A model generated the notes under the pieces. That model had not been told where the DNA came from and did no database searches. It saw only the letters and a list, made by a program, of their open reading frames with translations. Below, in pieces: positions 26,301 to 35,761 of a stretch of DNA of 64,000 nt. Origin of the DNA: an uncultured Bacteroidota bacterium (GTDB taxonomy: Bacteria; Bacteroidota; Bacteroidia; Flavobacteriales; Flavobacteriaceae); the NCBI GenBank assembly GCA_902536935.1, contig CACAZM010000006.1:18915-82914 (forward strand). Direction: 5' to 3'. The translations under genes were made by a program, and so were the position numbers. How positions within the stretch are numbered: position 1 is the first letter of the stretch; every line of letters starts with the position of its first letter.

Positions 26301-27932
26301 ATGAAACGAAGAAAGTTTATCCAACTAACATCATCAGGTTCTCTTGCTGGGTTTATGCTCAATGGTCATCTGGTCAGTGCATTCACAAGAACAAAACTTT
26401 TGACTAATATTTCGGAGGATGTAATTCGTGACCGAAGCATTGTTATGATTCAGTTGAGTGGAGGTAATGATGGTTTAAATACAATTATTCCCAAAAATCA
26501 GTACGATAAATATGCAAATATTCGCCCTACGATTCGAATTCATAACTCTGGCAATCATGCAGGAATTGAACTGGATTCGTCATTATCAACATCTGATGAG
26601 ACATTGTTGCACCCAAATTTAACTTCACTTAAGGAATTATGGGACGATGGAAAGTTAAATATCGTTCATGGCGTGGGATATCCGCAGCTTAACAAGTCTC
26701 ATTTCCACGGAAGAGCTATAATGTCTAAAGGCGGAGATGGATCTGAGTCAAATAGTAATAAACCTGATGGATGGATGGCTCGATACCTTCATTCTGGATT
26801 TGATCATTTGCAATATGATGATCCACTTGGCATTCAACTAGGAAATAAAAAACCAGCAGATGATTTTCATTCTGATGAGGAGCACAAAGTAGACATTAAT
26901 TTATCTGGTCAAGACACCTCAGGGTTTTACTCTCAATTATCTAATATTGGAAATCCAGTACCTGATTTTGGAAACAATTCCTCTGAATACATCCAAAATA
27001 TTGAATTCATCAATGGAATGGAGGTTACAGCGACAAACTATGCACAGAGAATAAGCACCGTATTTAATACAGGAACTAACTCAGTGAGCTATCCGTCGTA
27101 TGATTTGGCCGATCAGCTCAAAACTGTGGCTAGAATGATATCTGGAGGTTCAAAAACCAAGATTTTTTTACTAAGAATTGATGGCTTTGATAACCATGCC
27201 AATCAAGTTGATAGTCAAACGAACAGTCACCTTGGCAAGCACGCGGATTTGCTCACTGAGTTAAGTGAATCAATTAAAGCATTTCAGGACGATTTAGAGC
27301 AACTGGGGATAGACGAGAATGTTGTTACAACAACTTTTACCGAATTTGGCAGAAAACCAATTGAAAATGGGAATAAAGGAACTGATCATGGCAACCTTGG
27401 TCCAATGTTTGTAATTGGCACTGGTGTTAAGCCAGGATTTACGGGGACGCATTTGTCTTTGGATAATTTTACATATGGAGGGAATGTCAAACATTTTGAT
27501 TTAGACACTCAAATGCAACATGATTATAGACAAGTTTATGCTTCATTAATTGGAGATTTTCTAGGTGCCTCCTCGTCAACAATAATTGATACGGATTTTG
27601 ACGCCTATGACGTTAATCGCTTAAACCTGATTTCAAACCCAATCTTAAGTAATCCCTATGAAAAGGGCCCTAATAAAAATTTGCTAAAGATTGTACCAAA
27701 CCCTGTAGTCAATGATATGATTATTTGGTTTAGTAGTTCGGAATGGTTGCGCGGTGGTATTCAAATACACGATTTGCAAGGGCGAATCGTTGAGGATTTA
27801 ACAGTGGATCTTTCAACAGGAATCAATCAAATCCCGTTGAACTTGTCTAATCTTTCAAATGGATTGTATGTGATAAAGGTTGTTGATGATAGGAATCAAA
27901 CCATCGCAACATCCAAATTCTCCAAGCAATAG
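26301..27932 (+). CDS. DUF1501 family protein with T9SS sorting domain
   Basis: From the ATG at 26301 the protein has 543 residues and begins MKRRKFIQLTSSGSLAGFML, a Tat-like or twin-basic signal. An upstream in-frame start at 26250 lies inside DUF1800 and is unlikely. The DUF1501 body (about residues 40-455) resembles an alkaline-phosphatase-like fold, with SIVMIQLSGGNDGLNTIIP, NKSHFHGRAIMSK and TTFTEFGRKPIENGNKGTDHG. The last 80 residues (IVPNPVVNDM to NGLYVIKVV) form a type A T9SS sorting domain, so surface export is predicted. It is the downstream partner of DUF1800. Confidence 0.87.
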   Translation: MKRRKFIQLTSSGSLAGFMLNGHLVSAFTRTKLLTNISEDVIRDRSIVMIQLSGGNDGLNTIIPKNQYDKYANIRPTIRIHNSGNHAGIELDSSLSTSDETLLHPNLTSLKELWDDGKLNIVHGVGYPQLNKSHFHGRAIMSKGGDGSESNSNKPDGWMARYLHSGFDHLQYDDPLGIQLGNKKPADDFHSDEEHKVDINLSGQDTSGFYSQLSNIGNPVPDFGNNSSEYIQNIEFINGMEVTATNYAQRISTVFNTGTNSVSYPSYDLADQLKTVARMISGGSKTKIFLLRIDGFDNHANQVDSQTNSHLGKHADLLTELSESIKAFQDDLEQLGIDENVVTTTFTEFGRKPIENGNKGTDHGNLGPMFVIGTGVKPGFTGTHLSLDNFTYGGNVKHFDLDTQMQHDYRQVYASLIGDFLGASSSTIIDTDFDAYDVNRLNLISNPILSNPYEKGPNKNLLKIVPNPVVNDMIIWFSSSEWLRGGIQIHDLQGRIVEDLTVDLSTGINQIPLNLSNLSNGLYVIKVVDDRNQTIATSKFSKQ

Positions 27933-27952
27933 GTCTGAGAGCATTTAAAGAA

Positions 27953-27978
27953 AAAGCCCACAGTGTCATGTGGGCTTT
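27953..27978. terminator. Bidirectional hairpin terminator between convergent genes
   Basis: Perfect 10-bp stem AAAGCCCACA (27953-27962) and TGTGGGCTTT (27969-27978) with a 6-base loop. A-rich sequence on one side and T on the other let it serve both the DUF1501 gene and the convergent TonB receptor gene. Confidence 0.8.
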
Positions 27979-28000
27979 ACTCATCTAACTGTAACAATCA

Positions 28001-31000
28001 CTAAAATATATATCGCAATCCAAATTGCATCTGCCATCTAGATTGTAAACTTGAGTCATAAACGAATGAATCAACTAAGTTATTATCAAACGTGTAGCTT
28101 GGTACGCCATCTGTAACAGTTACACCAATTGGCTGAATGGAAGTTGGCTGTTGGACTAGCCCCCAATCTGAACTGATTAGGTTTCCAAGGTTTAGGATAT
28201 CCATGCTAAATTGAATTACATTGGTCTTACCAGAGCTTCTTTGGATGCGGTAGTCCTGTAAAAAGCGCACATCCCAACGGCTCGTCCATGGACTCAGTGC
28301 TCCATAACGCTCCGCATACTTTCCTCTTCGGCTTTTCAAGTAGTCATCCTGTTCTATAAAAGCATTGTATGCACTTGCATCAGCAGGATTGGCAAAATTC
28401 ATTTGCAACACCTGCGAGCTAGTTGGCACGTATAGTAAGTCATTTCCACCTCTTCCATCACCATTGATATCACCTGCATAGGTATAGCTATACCTTCCTC
28501 CTCTGTTGTATTCAAAGAAAGTTGTAATGGTTGACCCCCATCTATTATTTGTTCCATAGTTCCACGATTGACTAGCTACACCAATAACTCTATGCATATC
28601 ACCATATTTTGAGTAAGATAGATTTTCTGCGTTGGCATCACCCACAACAGGGTTGAAATCAAAAGCATCTCCTGTGATTTCAGCTTCGATTGAGTTTACG
28701 TCTTTTGCATTTAAATGATTGTATGCAAGACTAGTGTAAAGACCGCTATCAAACGTTTTTTGGAGTTTTAAAGAGTAATTCCAAATTCTACCCAAATCTG
28801 AATTGGAGAAAACATATGCGCTAGCATTAGCAGGAAATGGGACGTCAACTTGCACAAAGTCTCCTTCTAAATATACTGCTCTATTGTCAACTCCTGACAG
28901 AGTACCAGATGGGGTTTTGAAGCCCCAGTTTTGAACTTGTGGGCCATTTATGTCTTTTGTGTATGAAACATCTAAAGATAGAGTAAGCTCATTATCATAT
29001 TCTTGATCAATACCTAAATTAGTTCTCCAAACTTGAGGAAATTGGTAATCGGGATCAACCATTTGATGAAACCACCAGTTCGGGTTGCCGATTTGGTTAC
29101 CCAACCACACAAAGGGAAAACGACCAGTAAACAGACCAGATCCACCACGAACCTGAGTGGTATCATCCCCATTTACGTCATAATTAAAGCCTAATCTTGG
29201 AGAAATCACCAATTTATCTGAGGGCATTTTTGTATTGTCTAGAAATTGAACTTGCCCAGTATTTGGATTAACATATGGAGTTTTTGGCGCATAATCGCCA
29301 GTACCATCAATCACTTCTTGTGCTTTTTTATCAGAATCAAAGTATAATGGTTTATCCATTCTCAACCCATAGGTCAATTTAAATTTATCATTAACAAACC
29401 ACTCGTCTTGAAGATAAAATGACATTTGACCAACATTGGTTTCGGCTAAGGACCAGCTATCGTTTTCATAGGTAGCAGTTGCTGCAGCAATTGCATCCCT
29501 AATCAAACCATTGTTTATCGCTGTTGTGAAATCGCTTAGTGATCCAAATGCTCCAAATGCACCCGCATATCCTCTGTCATCACCATATCCGTAAACCCCA
29601 AGGTTGAAAGAGTTGTCAAATTCAAATTTCTCATAAGAAAAACCTAGAGTGTAAGTATGGTTACCTTTTACAAAAGTTAAATTATTCGTCAGTTGCATCA
29701 CTTTTTGATCCAATCGGTTATTTATTGAAAAAGGCTCGTGACCAACAATTATATAATTAGCTCCAGCTCCATCTTGGATTGTCATTGCAGGAGCTGGGCT
29801 TGACATAGGATTTCGGAAGTCATCAAAGTGGGTATACCCAATCTGTAGTTTGTTTGAAACTGCATCACTTAGGGTTGAGTTAAGCTCCATTTGAACAGAG
29901 TTCAATTTGTTGTTGATTTGATAACCGGAGTTTTCAAATTGTAAAATAGAAGCATTCGGTCCTCTAAACCCAAGTGCAGTTGGGTGTGCTGGCTTGTCCT
30001 TTGAAGCATCTAAAAAGTTGTAAATGAGTGCCATTCTATGGTTGTCATTGATGTTCCAGTCAAGCTTTACAATTCCCTTACTTGAACCAGCCTCATGAAT
30101 GAAGCCTTCGTAAGTGCCAGTGTCATATCCCAAGTCAGATAAAGCAGATTGTACAGTTATTAAATCGGATTCTAAAACTCGGGATTCATTAATACCTCCA
30201 GTTCCTCTATTTGGCAGCCATGATTGACCAAGATCTTCTCGATTATCCTGCTCAAAATTGAAAAAGAAAAAGAGTTTATTTTTGATTATTGGTCCCCCAA
30301 TGCTGATTCCTGTTTGAGACTGAAGAAGCTTAGGAACAAAAATACTTTGCCCCTTTATTTTAGAACCTGTCATATCTTCATTTCTGTAAAAACCGTAAAG
30401 AGTTCCGTTAAACTCATTAGTACCACTTTTAGTAACTGCATTTACCGAAGCACCAGTGAAACCAGCTTGAGTAACATCATAAGGCGCAGTTGAAACTGTG
30501 ATTTGCTCAATAGCATCTATTGAAATTGGTTGAGCTTCTGTTTGTCCACCCGGCGTTGCTGCATCCAAACCAAATGGATTATTAAATATTGCCCCATCAA
30601 GAGAATAATTGTTAAACTGATCATTGCGCCCGCCAAACGAACCGTTACTTGCTGTTGGCTCAAGGCGAGTATAATCTGAAGCTGAACGGCTGATAGAGGG
30701 TAAGGTAGATAGCTGTCTTCGCCCAACACTTGTTTTAGCACCTGTTCGATCACTACTAAACACATCTGATGCGCTAGCTGTAACTACTACGTTGTCTAAC
30801 TCTTGTGAGTCGGGAATCATTGCAAATGAAATGGTTTCACTTTTACCCAGAGTAAGGAATATGTCTTCAAAATTTTGCTCATTAAAGCCAATATAACTGA
30901 TAGAAACCGTGTAAGGTCCGCCTACACGCATGTTAACCATATTGAAGCGACCATCTTGATTGGTTACAACTCCATAGGTAGTACCTGTTGGTACGTGCAC

Positions 31001-31129
31001 AGCAACCACATTGGCTCCTTCAAGCTCCATATTAGCATCATCAACGACAACTCCAGAAATCGATGATGTTGTTATCTGAGCAGAGATAAATCCACTAATG
31101 AAGAGCAATAGTATAATTAGTTTTTTCAT
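28001..31129 (-). CDS. Oar-like TonB-dependent receptor
   Basis: The 1042-residue protein has a signal peptide (ILLLFISGFISAQ). It then has a carboxypeptidase-regulatory-like domain (ISGVVVDDANMELEGANV), a plug (GRRQLSTLPSISRSASDYTRLEP, TAPYDVTQAGFTGASVNAVTKSGTNEF) and a large barrel ending in MQFGLRYIF. The GISIGGPIIKNKLFFFFNFE motif and overall plan place it with Oar-like receptors, not SusC, and no SusD gene lies beside it. Such receptors import peptides, siderophores or other ligands; its ligand here is unknown. It is a single gene bounded by hairpins at 27953 and 31326. Confidence 0.88.
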   Translation of the reverse strand: MKKLIILLLFISGFISAQITTSSISGVVVDDANMELEGANVVAVHVPTGTTYGVVTNQDGRFNMVNMRVGGPYTVSISYIGFNEQNFEDIFLTLGKSETISFAMIPDSQELDNVVVTASASDVFSSDRTGAKTSVGRRQLSTLPSISRSASDYTRLEPTASNGSFGGRNDQFNNYSLDGAIFNNPFGLDAATPGGQTEAQPISIDAIEQITVSTAPYDVTQAGFTGASVNAVTKSGTNEFNGTLYGFYRNEDMTGSKIKGQSIFVPKLLQSQTGISIGGPIIKNKLFFFFNFEQDNREDLGQSWLPNRGTGGINESRVLESDLITVQSALSDLGYDTGTYEGFIHEAGSSKGIVKLDWNINDNHRMALIYNFLDASKDKPAHPTALGFRGPNASILQFENSGYQINNKLNSVQMELNSTLSDAVSNKLQIGYTHFDDFRNPMSSPAPAMTIQDGAGANYIIVGHEPFSINNRLDQKVMQLTNNLTFVKGNHTYTLGFSYEKFEFDNSFNLGVYGYGDDRGYAGAFGAFGSLSDFTTAINNGLIRDAIAAATATYENDSWSLAETNVGQMSFYLQDEWFVNDKFKLTYGLRMDKPLYFDSDKKAQEVIDGTGDYAPKTPYVNPNTGQVQFLDNTKMPSDKLVISPRLGFNYDVNGDDTTQVRGGSGLFTGRFPFVWLGNQIGNPNWWFHQMVDPDYQFPQVWRTNLGIDQEYDNELTLSLDVSYTKDINGPQVQNWGFKTPSGTLSGVDNRAVYLEGDFVQVDVPFPANASAYVFSNSDLGRIWNYSLKLQKTFDSGLYTSLAYNHLNAKDVNSIEAEITGDAFDFNPVVGDANAENLSYSKYGDMHRVIGVASQSWNYGTNNRWGSTITTFFEYNRGGRYSYTYAGDINGDGRGGNDLLYVPTSSQVLQMNFANPADASAYNAFIEQDDYLKSRRGKYAERYGALSPWTSRWDVRFLQDYRIQRSSGKTNVIQFSMDILNLGNLISSDWGLVQQPTSIQPIGVTVTDGVPSYTFDNNLVDSFVYDSSLQSRWQMQFGLRYIF

Positions 31130-31325
31130 AAAAATAGGTTTTAGTTAACTTTTACAAATTAGTGGATTATTATTAAGCATTGGAAAACTGTTAATAAGTT
31201 GTAAAAAAAACTTAAATTAAAATTTATAAATATTCAATTTTAAGACACTTAAAGTGCATTTAATGTAAAAAATTATTCTTTATCCTTAAACTATAGGTTT
31301 TAGAATAAATTTATTTTCTTCTTAC

Positions 31326-31355
31326 AAAAAAGCCACCCATTGGGTGGCTTTTTTT
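31326..31355 (-). terminator. Hairpin terminator after the methyltransferase gene
   Basis: Stem GCCACCC (31332-31338) and GGGTGGC (31342-31348) flanked by six A and seven T. It lies just downstream of the reverse-strand gene ending at 31373 and upstream of the TonB receptor, so it should stop the former. The sequence also allows termination on the plus strand. Confidence 0.85.
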
Positions 31356-31372
31356 ATTTTTAAAATATTGAC

Positions 31373-31915
31373 TTATAAACTACAACGATAGACAAAGGCA
31401 GGAGGGAAGTTTAGTAATGAAAAATTAATTTTCACCTTTCCAAAGTGGGTCTTCAATCTCCTATAGTCAAAAGGTGCATATTGAAATTGTAGAAACTGAC
31501 CTACCTCACTTAAAAAGTTAGTAGCATTTTGTAGAATGGATTCTTTTAGCTCTAGAGAAAACATGGAAAGTGGTAGGGATGAAATTATATGATCAGCTTT
31601 TTCAAATTGATGTTTTCGTAAATACTTTCCAATATGTTCAGCACTTTCATTGATGATTACAACTCTTTCATCTTGGATTTCAGAATTCAATTTTTTACAA
31701 AAAGCTTCATTAACTTCAAATACCAAAAGTTTACAATTCGGATTTAATAACTTTATAATTTCATGTGTAAAAACTCCTCTACCGCCTCCGAGTTCAACAA
31801 TAACTTTCGCATCTATGTAGTTAAGGTTTCCAAACATAAACCTTCCCAAGGACTTACTGCTAGAGGATACTGCTCCAACACTTCTGTTTTTGATGAATTC
31901 GCTCAAGTATGACAT
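31373..31915 (-). CDS. Small class I SAM-dependent methyltransferase (phospholipid N-methyltransferase-like)
   Basis: This 180-residue protein has a Rossmann methyltransferase core. IVELGGGRGVFTHEIIK at about residues 39-55 is motif I, CKLLVFEVNEAFCKKL is motif II with an acidic residue for the SAM ribose, and ADHIISSLPLSMF corresponds to the (N/S)-(L/I)-P-(Y/L) motif IV. The N-terminal helix (FIKNRSVGAVSSSSKSLGRFM) resembles PmtA-like phospholipid N-methyltransferases and the related KsgA fold. The substrate may be phosphatidylethanolamine, but this is inference. A terminator follows at 31326. Confidence 0.75.
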   Translation of the reverse strand: MSYLSEFIKNRSVGAVSSSSKSLGRFMFGNLNYIDAKVIVELGGGRGVFTHEIIKLLNPNCKLLVFEVNEAFCKKLNSEIQDERVVIINESAEHIGKYLRKHQFEKADHIISSLPLSMFSLELKESILQNATNFLSEVGQFLQFQYAPFDYRRLKTHFGKVKINFSLLNFPPAFVYRCSL

Positions 31916-32031
31916 AAACCCTAGTTTTTTTGGTCCTCGAATTTACTTATTTTTTGCGAGCATTTAAGAGGAATCAAAAACAAAAGTTTTTATGATTTAC
32001 ACTAGGTTTGACTCGAATTTAAATTTAGCTT

Positions 32032-34473
32032 TCACCTTTTTATGAGATTAAAATCTATCAAATAATTTATTCTTAGTGAAAACTGGTGCTGCGCAGTATG
32101 ATCAAAAAGATTATTTAAGCTTCCTAAGTAATCAAGTTTTGTAGCACTATCTCTTTTGAATAATTGATTTCGGTATAATAGCACCAAATTACTTCCTGGG
32201 GCAAACCACCATTCAAAATTAATGTCAAGGTTCCAGATGTTAAAGTTTGTATCTGGGTCAAATTCTAGAACTGAAAAGTCTGTTACGGTACGTTTTCCGT
32301 TTTCATTTAGTAGAAACAGATTACGATCGTACTTTGCTCTACTCCAATAGTTTCTAAGTTTTAAGTTAACCCATTTCTTACTATCAAAAAAGTAGTTAAG
32401 GTCAATGTTGTTTTCTATAGATTGAATATCTCTTATTCCAAAATAAATATTTTGGTTCATTGACTCAAGATATCCCACATCGTCCTTAAAATGAAGATGG
32501 CTGGACTTTACTTCTAATGAGAATTGTTCTGAAAAACGATAAAGTGTGGATAAATTAAGTCTATTTTGTGATTTTTTTTCTTCAAAATCTTCTTTAAAAT
32601 AGGAAAAGTTGTTCCATTGAATCCTATATGAGAAATCCTTATTTTTATTGGACTGCATCACCAGCTTTGCTTGGAAGTTCTCAGGTTCTTCTATGTAGCG
32701 GTCTAATGTTCTGGGTTTATCATAATCTCTTGTTTTAGATGAGTAAGCAAAATCAGCCTCAAAAACCATTAAGTTTTGTGTTGAGAAATCATTTCCAAAC
32801 CTTATGCCCCATAACTTTCTTTCAGAAGAATGAAACGTTCGCGTGTTATGAAACCATAAATAGTTCCTGTACTTTCTAAGAAAGCCGTACTCTTTGAGAA
32901 TTTGATAGCTTATCCTAGATGAAAAACTTTGATGATCTAAAAAATTAAAATATCCCAACTCATTCTGTTTGTAATGTTTATCAACACCCCACCAGCTGAC
33001 ATTGTATCTAAAATTACCTTTGAGCTCACTCAAACTAATTCCTGACCTAAATCCATTTTTACTGTTATCTTTTGGTGCTTTACTGCCAAAAGCTTTTAAC
33101 TTAACATTGAAGTCTCTGTTGTCATCAAACAAATCTGCTACAAATACAAAATTATTCCCATACAAACCATCATTTCCAGTTTTGTTGGTGTTAAGCATAC
33201 TAACCGATGAATAGTCATTAAGCAGTTGCTGAGACAAGGAAAGTATATTATAATTTACCAAAGGTTGTATGGTTTGTTTCCTTCTTTGATTTGAAGATAA
33301 ATTTTCGATTCCAGCATCAACCTTGTCAGTAATTGCGTTTAAGAAACCTAAGCTTAGGTTTTTATTTGTTGTTCCAGTTACCTTAACCGTGTTTATTAAT
33401 TGTGGGGTGTCATTAAAATCAAAAATCACCTCATCATTTTCAAGCAAATCGTCTCCTAGCGATACCTTTTCTCCAATCCTTCGGCTGTAAAAAAAAGATC
33501 CGCCGCCCATATCTCCGTCTGCAATCTCAAAAAGGGTGGCACCTTCCGTGAAAAAAGCTCTGTTTTCAGAGAATTGTTGCTCAAAAGGCCCTAGATTGAG
33601 TTCTACATTATCAAAGGCAACTTGGCCAAAATCTGGGATCAAAGATGCATCTAAGGTAAAACTGCTACTTAAACCGTATTTTAAGTCCATACCTGCTTTA
33701 TAAGAAGTTGCTGGCTTCGCTCTTTTTTGAAGATTAATTGAAGACTGAACATAGGGATAAAAAAACAGTCTTACAGGGGGACTAATATTTTTTAATCCAG
33801 TTAGTGTTCCATTGGACTCATGATATTCCAATTCATTAACATTAACAGGACTCCACACAAAGGTTTCATCTAAACTTTGAATTTTTCTACCAAAGTTCAA
33901 TCCCCATAGTTGTTCCTCTTTTTCAGGAAATCGAATGGCACTGTAAGGGATTGCCATTTCTACACTCCAACTATCTGAACTTATATGAGTTTTAGCATCA
34001 AAAACAGTATCGTATAAAAAATCATCGGAGTCAATAGATCCAGAAGAATATACATCACCAACTGTACCAGCACTTGTTATTTGAAAACCAAAAAAGTTTA
34101 AATCGTCGTTATATGTATTGAAAGTTACAAAAAAAGTTTCCGCATTTACATTCCAAATTTCATCACGCTGACTAAATTCTTTTGGCATCTTGTCTGGATT
34201 TGGATGTTTGAGAATAGCACCAATATAAATCGAACTCTGATCATAACCCAAATATGCAACAGTCTCATAATTCGCGGGTATTTTATTACCATGACGTGTT
34301 TCAGGCCACATCAGAGTGAAGTTAGTAGCAGGAACTAAATTGCTCCAAATCTTCTCAGATAATATTCCATCTATAATGGGTGCGCTTTCTACAGGAAATG
34401 CTTCATAACTCTTACTTTCTTGAGCTTGAATTATATTTAATATTAGAACAAGAGAAACAAATATATACCTCAC
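32032..34473 (-). CDS. DUF5916 outer-membrane protein with CBM9-like N-terminal domain
   Basis: The 813-residue protein has a signal peptide (VLILNIIQAQ). A jelly-roll domain at about residues 25-225 starts with APIIDGILSEKIWSNLVPA, the standard start of CBM9-like domains. A long beta-strand-rich region follows (FGQVAFDNVELNLGPFEQQFSENRAFFTEG) and ends in QFSLRINYLIDFNLI, which looks like an outer-membrane barrel. This matches DUF5916. The function is unsettled; its place left of the polysaccharide locus may be chance. The 356-bp gap to the next gene holds four palindromes. Confidence 0.82.
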   Translation of the reverse strand: MRYIFVSLVLILNIIQAQESKSYEAFPVESAPIIDGILSEKIWSNLVPATNFTLMWPETRHGNKIPANYETVAYLGYDQSSIYIGAILKHPNPDKMPKEFSQRDEIWNVNAETFFVTFNTYNDDLNFFGFQITSAGTVGDVYSSGSIDSDDFLYDTVFDAKTHISSDSWSVEMAIPYSAIRFPEKEEQLWGLNFGRKIQSLDETFVWSPVNVNELEYHESNGTLTGLKNISPPVRLFFYPYVQSSINLQKRAKPATSYKAGMDLKYGLSSSFTLDASLIPDFGQVAFDNVELNLGPFEQQFSENRAFFTEGATLFEIADGDMGGGSFFYSRRIGEKVSLGDDLLENDEVIFDFNDTPQLINTVKVTGTTNKNLSLGFLNAITDKVDAGIENLSSNQRRKQTIQPLVNYNILSLSQQLLNDYSSVSMLNTNKTGNDGLYGNNFVFVADLFDDNRDFNVKLKAFGSKAPKDNSKNGFRSGISLSELKGNFRYNVSWWGVDKHYKQNELGYFNFLDHQSFSSRISYQILKEYGFLRKYRNYLWFHNTRTFHSSERKLWGIRFGNDFSTQNLMVFEADFAYSSKTRDYDKPRTLDRYIEEPENFQAKLVMQSNKNKDFSYRIQWNNFSYFKEDFEEKKSQNRLNLSTLYRFSEQFSLEVKSSHLHFKDDVGYLESMNQNIYFGIRDIQSIENNIDLNYFFDSKKWVNLKLRNYWSRAKYDRNLFLLNENGKRTVTDFSVLEFDPDTNFNIWNLDINFEWWFAPGSNLVLLYRNQLFKRDSATKLDYLGSLNNLFDHTAQHQFSLRINYLIDFNLIKR

Positions 34474-34829
34474 AAAATATTAATTTTGATAAAAGAAATT
34501 AAATGATGGTGAAAATAGCATTTAATAACTTAAAATAACTTAGAAAGTAATTATATATAATCTTTTCTAAAAAAAATATTATGCCAAAAAAGGAGAACTA
34601 ATTCCAGCGAATCAATTCTCCGATTAAGTGACCCAAGCTTTTGGAAGTTCGAACTTCTTCACAATAATAAATAATTTGGAAAAAATTATTTAGGTATTTT
34701 CACCTTAGTTTTAAATTTTAGCTGTGCATTTAGTGCACAAACTGTTATTTTTATGTTAATAATTGAAATTATTGAAATAAGCCTTTATTTTACAATCCTT
34801 AAATTTAGATATCTAAAATTCAAAATAAA
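34474..34829. promoter_or_regulatory. Palindrome-rich divergent intergenic region
   Basis: This gap separates the DUF5916 gene (reverse) from the broken surface-protein gene (forward). It contains an imperfect hairpin GGAGAA/TTCTCC (34592-34621), a perfect 14-bp palindrome GAAGTTCGAACTTC (34644-34657), AAATAATTT/AAATTATTT (34669-34677 with 34683-34691) and TGTGCA/TGCACA (34723-34739). A box TGTTAATAATTGAAA (34754-34768) is identical to one at 54641. Another palindrome TTTAGATATCTAAA (34804-34817) sits 12 bp before the ATG. These are likely regulatory sites; no protein has been linked to them. Confidence 0.5.
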
Positions 34830-35708
34830 ATGAAAAAAATTTTATTCCTTACACCATTATTTTTTATAAGTTTTTCTTACGGACAAACATTTAGTGGTTT
34901 TGTGAAAAACCCTAGTTTCGAAGATGGCTCAATTGGAACTATAATTAAAAATCGATCTTATAATGATTGGAAATTAGGGGGTCCAAATTCTGATGGTACT
35001 GGAGTTTCAGCAAGCATTCAAACAGCTAATGTCCATGCCGGAGATGGCACTAAAGCCTTAGAGGTCACTTCAGTAAATAACAATACAGAATGGGGTATAA
35101 GACTTATCAACACAACATATCCTTTTGACGCAGATAATACAAATCCTATTGATGTTACAGTTTCATTTTGGGCAAAAACGTCTGATACTGATCCAGGGAG
35201 TGTGGTTCCTACTGGAGATATGAGATTATTAATAAAGGATACTGGTTCGTTGAACTATGCAAATGAAAAACAAACAGCTAATGGTTTTGTGGATAAAACA
35301 CGTCGTGTTCTTCTTACTACTGATACATGGGTTTATATAACTAAAACTTTTACATTTCCAGCAGCAGAAAGTTATAATCTTTCTCTATTTCTTGAATTTG
35401 GGAAAGTGGATGGTGTTACTCAAATAGACGGTATAACAACAACGGTTACTGGTGGTGCAACCTTATGAACACAAGACATAGCAAAAGATAAATCAAGTGT
35501 ATCTTTTATCTAAATCCATCAACGGATTTCTTAAATTATAGATCTGAGGGAGTAAAAAATATTGAAGTATATAATTCGCTTGGTCAAAAATTAAATGAAG
35601 AAAAGGCTGATGGGAGTGTATACATCAGCTTTTCCTAAGGGTTCCTATTTACTAAAACTATTAGCTGATAACGGAGAGGTGTCAACCAAACAATTTATTA
35701 GAGATTAA
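34830..35708 (+). pseudogene. Secreted CBM-like surface protein, T9SS domain disrupted
   Basis: A signal peptide (LFFISFSYGQT) leads to a jelly-roll module typical of CBM4/9-like proteins: KNPSFEDGS, HAGDGTKALEVTSVNN, EWGIRLINTTYPF, VTVSFWAKTSD, ETYTFPAAESYNLSLFLEFG-like strands and a DGITT end. A TGA at 35466-35468 stops translation at residue 212. Beyond it the frame resumes with TQDIAKDKSSVSF, shifts near 35507 to FYLNPSTDFLNYRSEG and NIEVYNSLGQKLNEE, then shifts again near 35620 to FPKGSYLLKLLADNG and ends at 35708. Read through, this is a type A T9SS sorting domain broken by one stop and two frameshifts. The 212-residue product may still be made but would lack its surface-export signal. 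Confidence 0.8.
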
Positions 35709-35719
35709 GAAAAAAAACT

Positions 35720-35740
35720 AATTATATTTAAAATATAATT
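35720..35740. terminator. AT-rich hairpin between convergent genes
   Basis: AATTATATTT (35720-35729) and AAATATAATT (35731-35740) pair, with A-rich sequence before and T after. The stem is weak, all A-T, but lies exactly between the ends of the broken surface gene and the beta-helix gene. Confidence 0.35.
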
Positions 35741-35761
35741 TTTGCCTGATATTATAATACA

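Noticed and set aside
28001..31129. SusC-type receptor for the polysaccharide locus
   Set aside because: Plug and barrel motifs fit Oar-like receptors, no SusD gene follows, and terminators isolate it from neighbours.
34640..34665. TTCGAAC inside GAAGTTCGAACTTC resembles a tRNA T-loop and hinted at an integration site
   Set aside because: The conserved C after the seven-base loop is missing, no acceptor or anticodon stem can be built, and no matching repeat was found at another locus edge.
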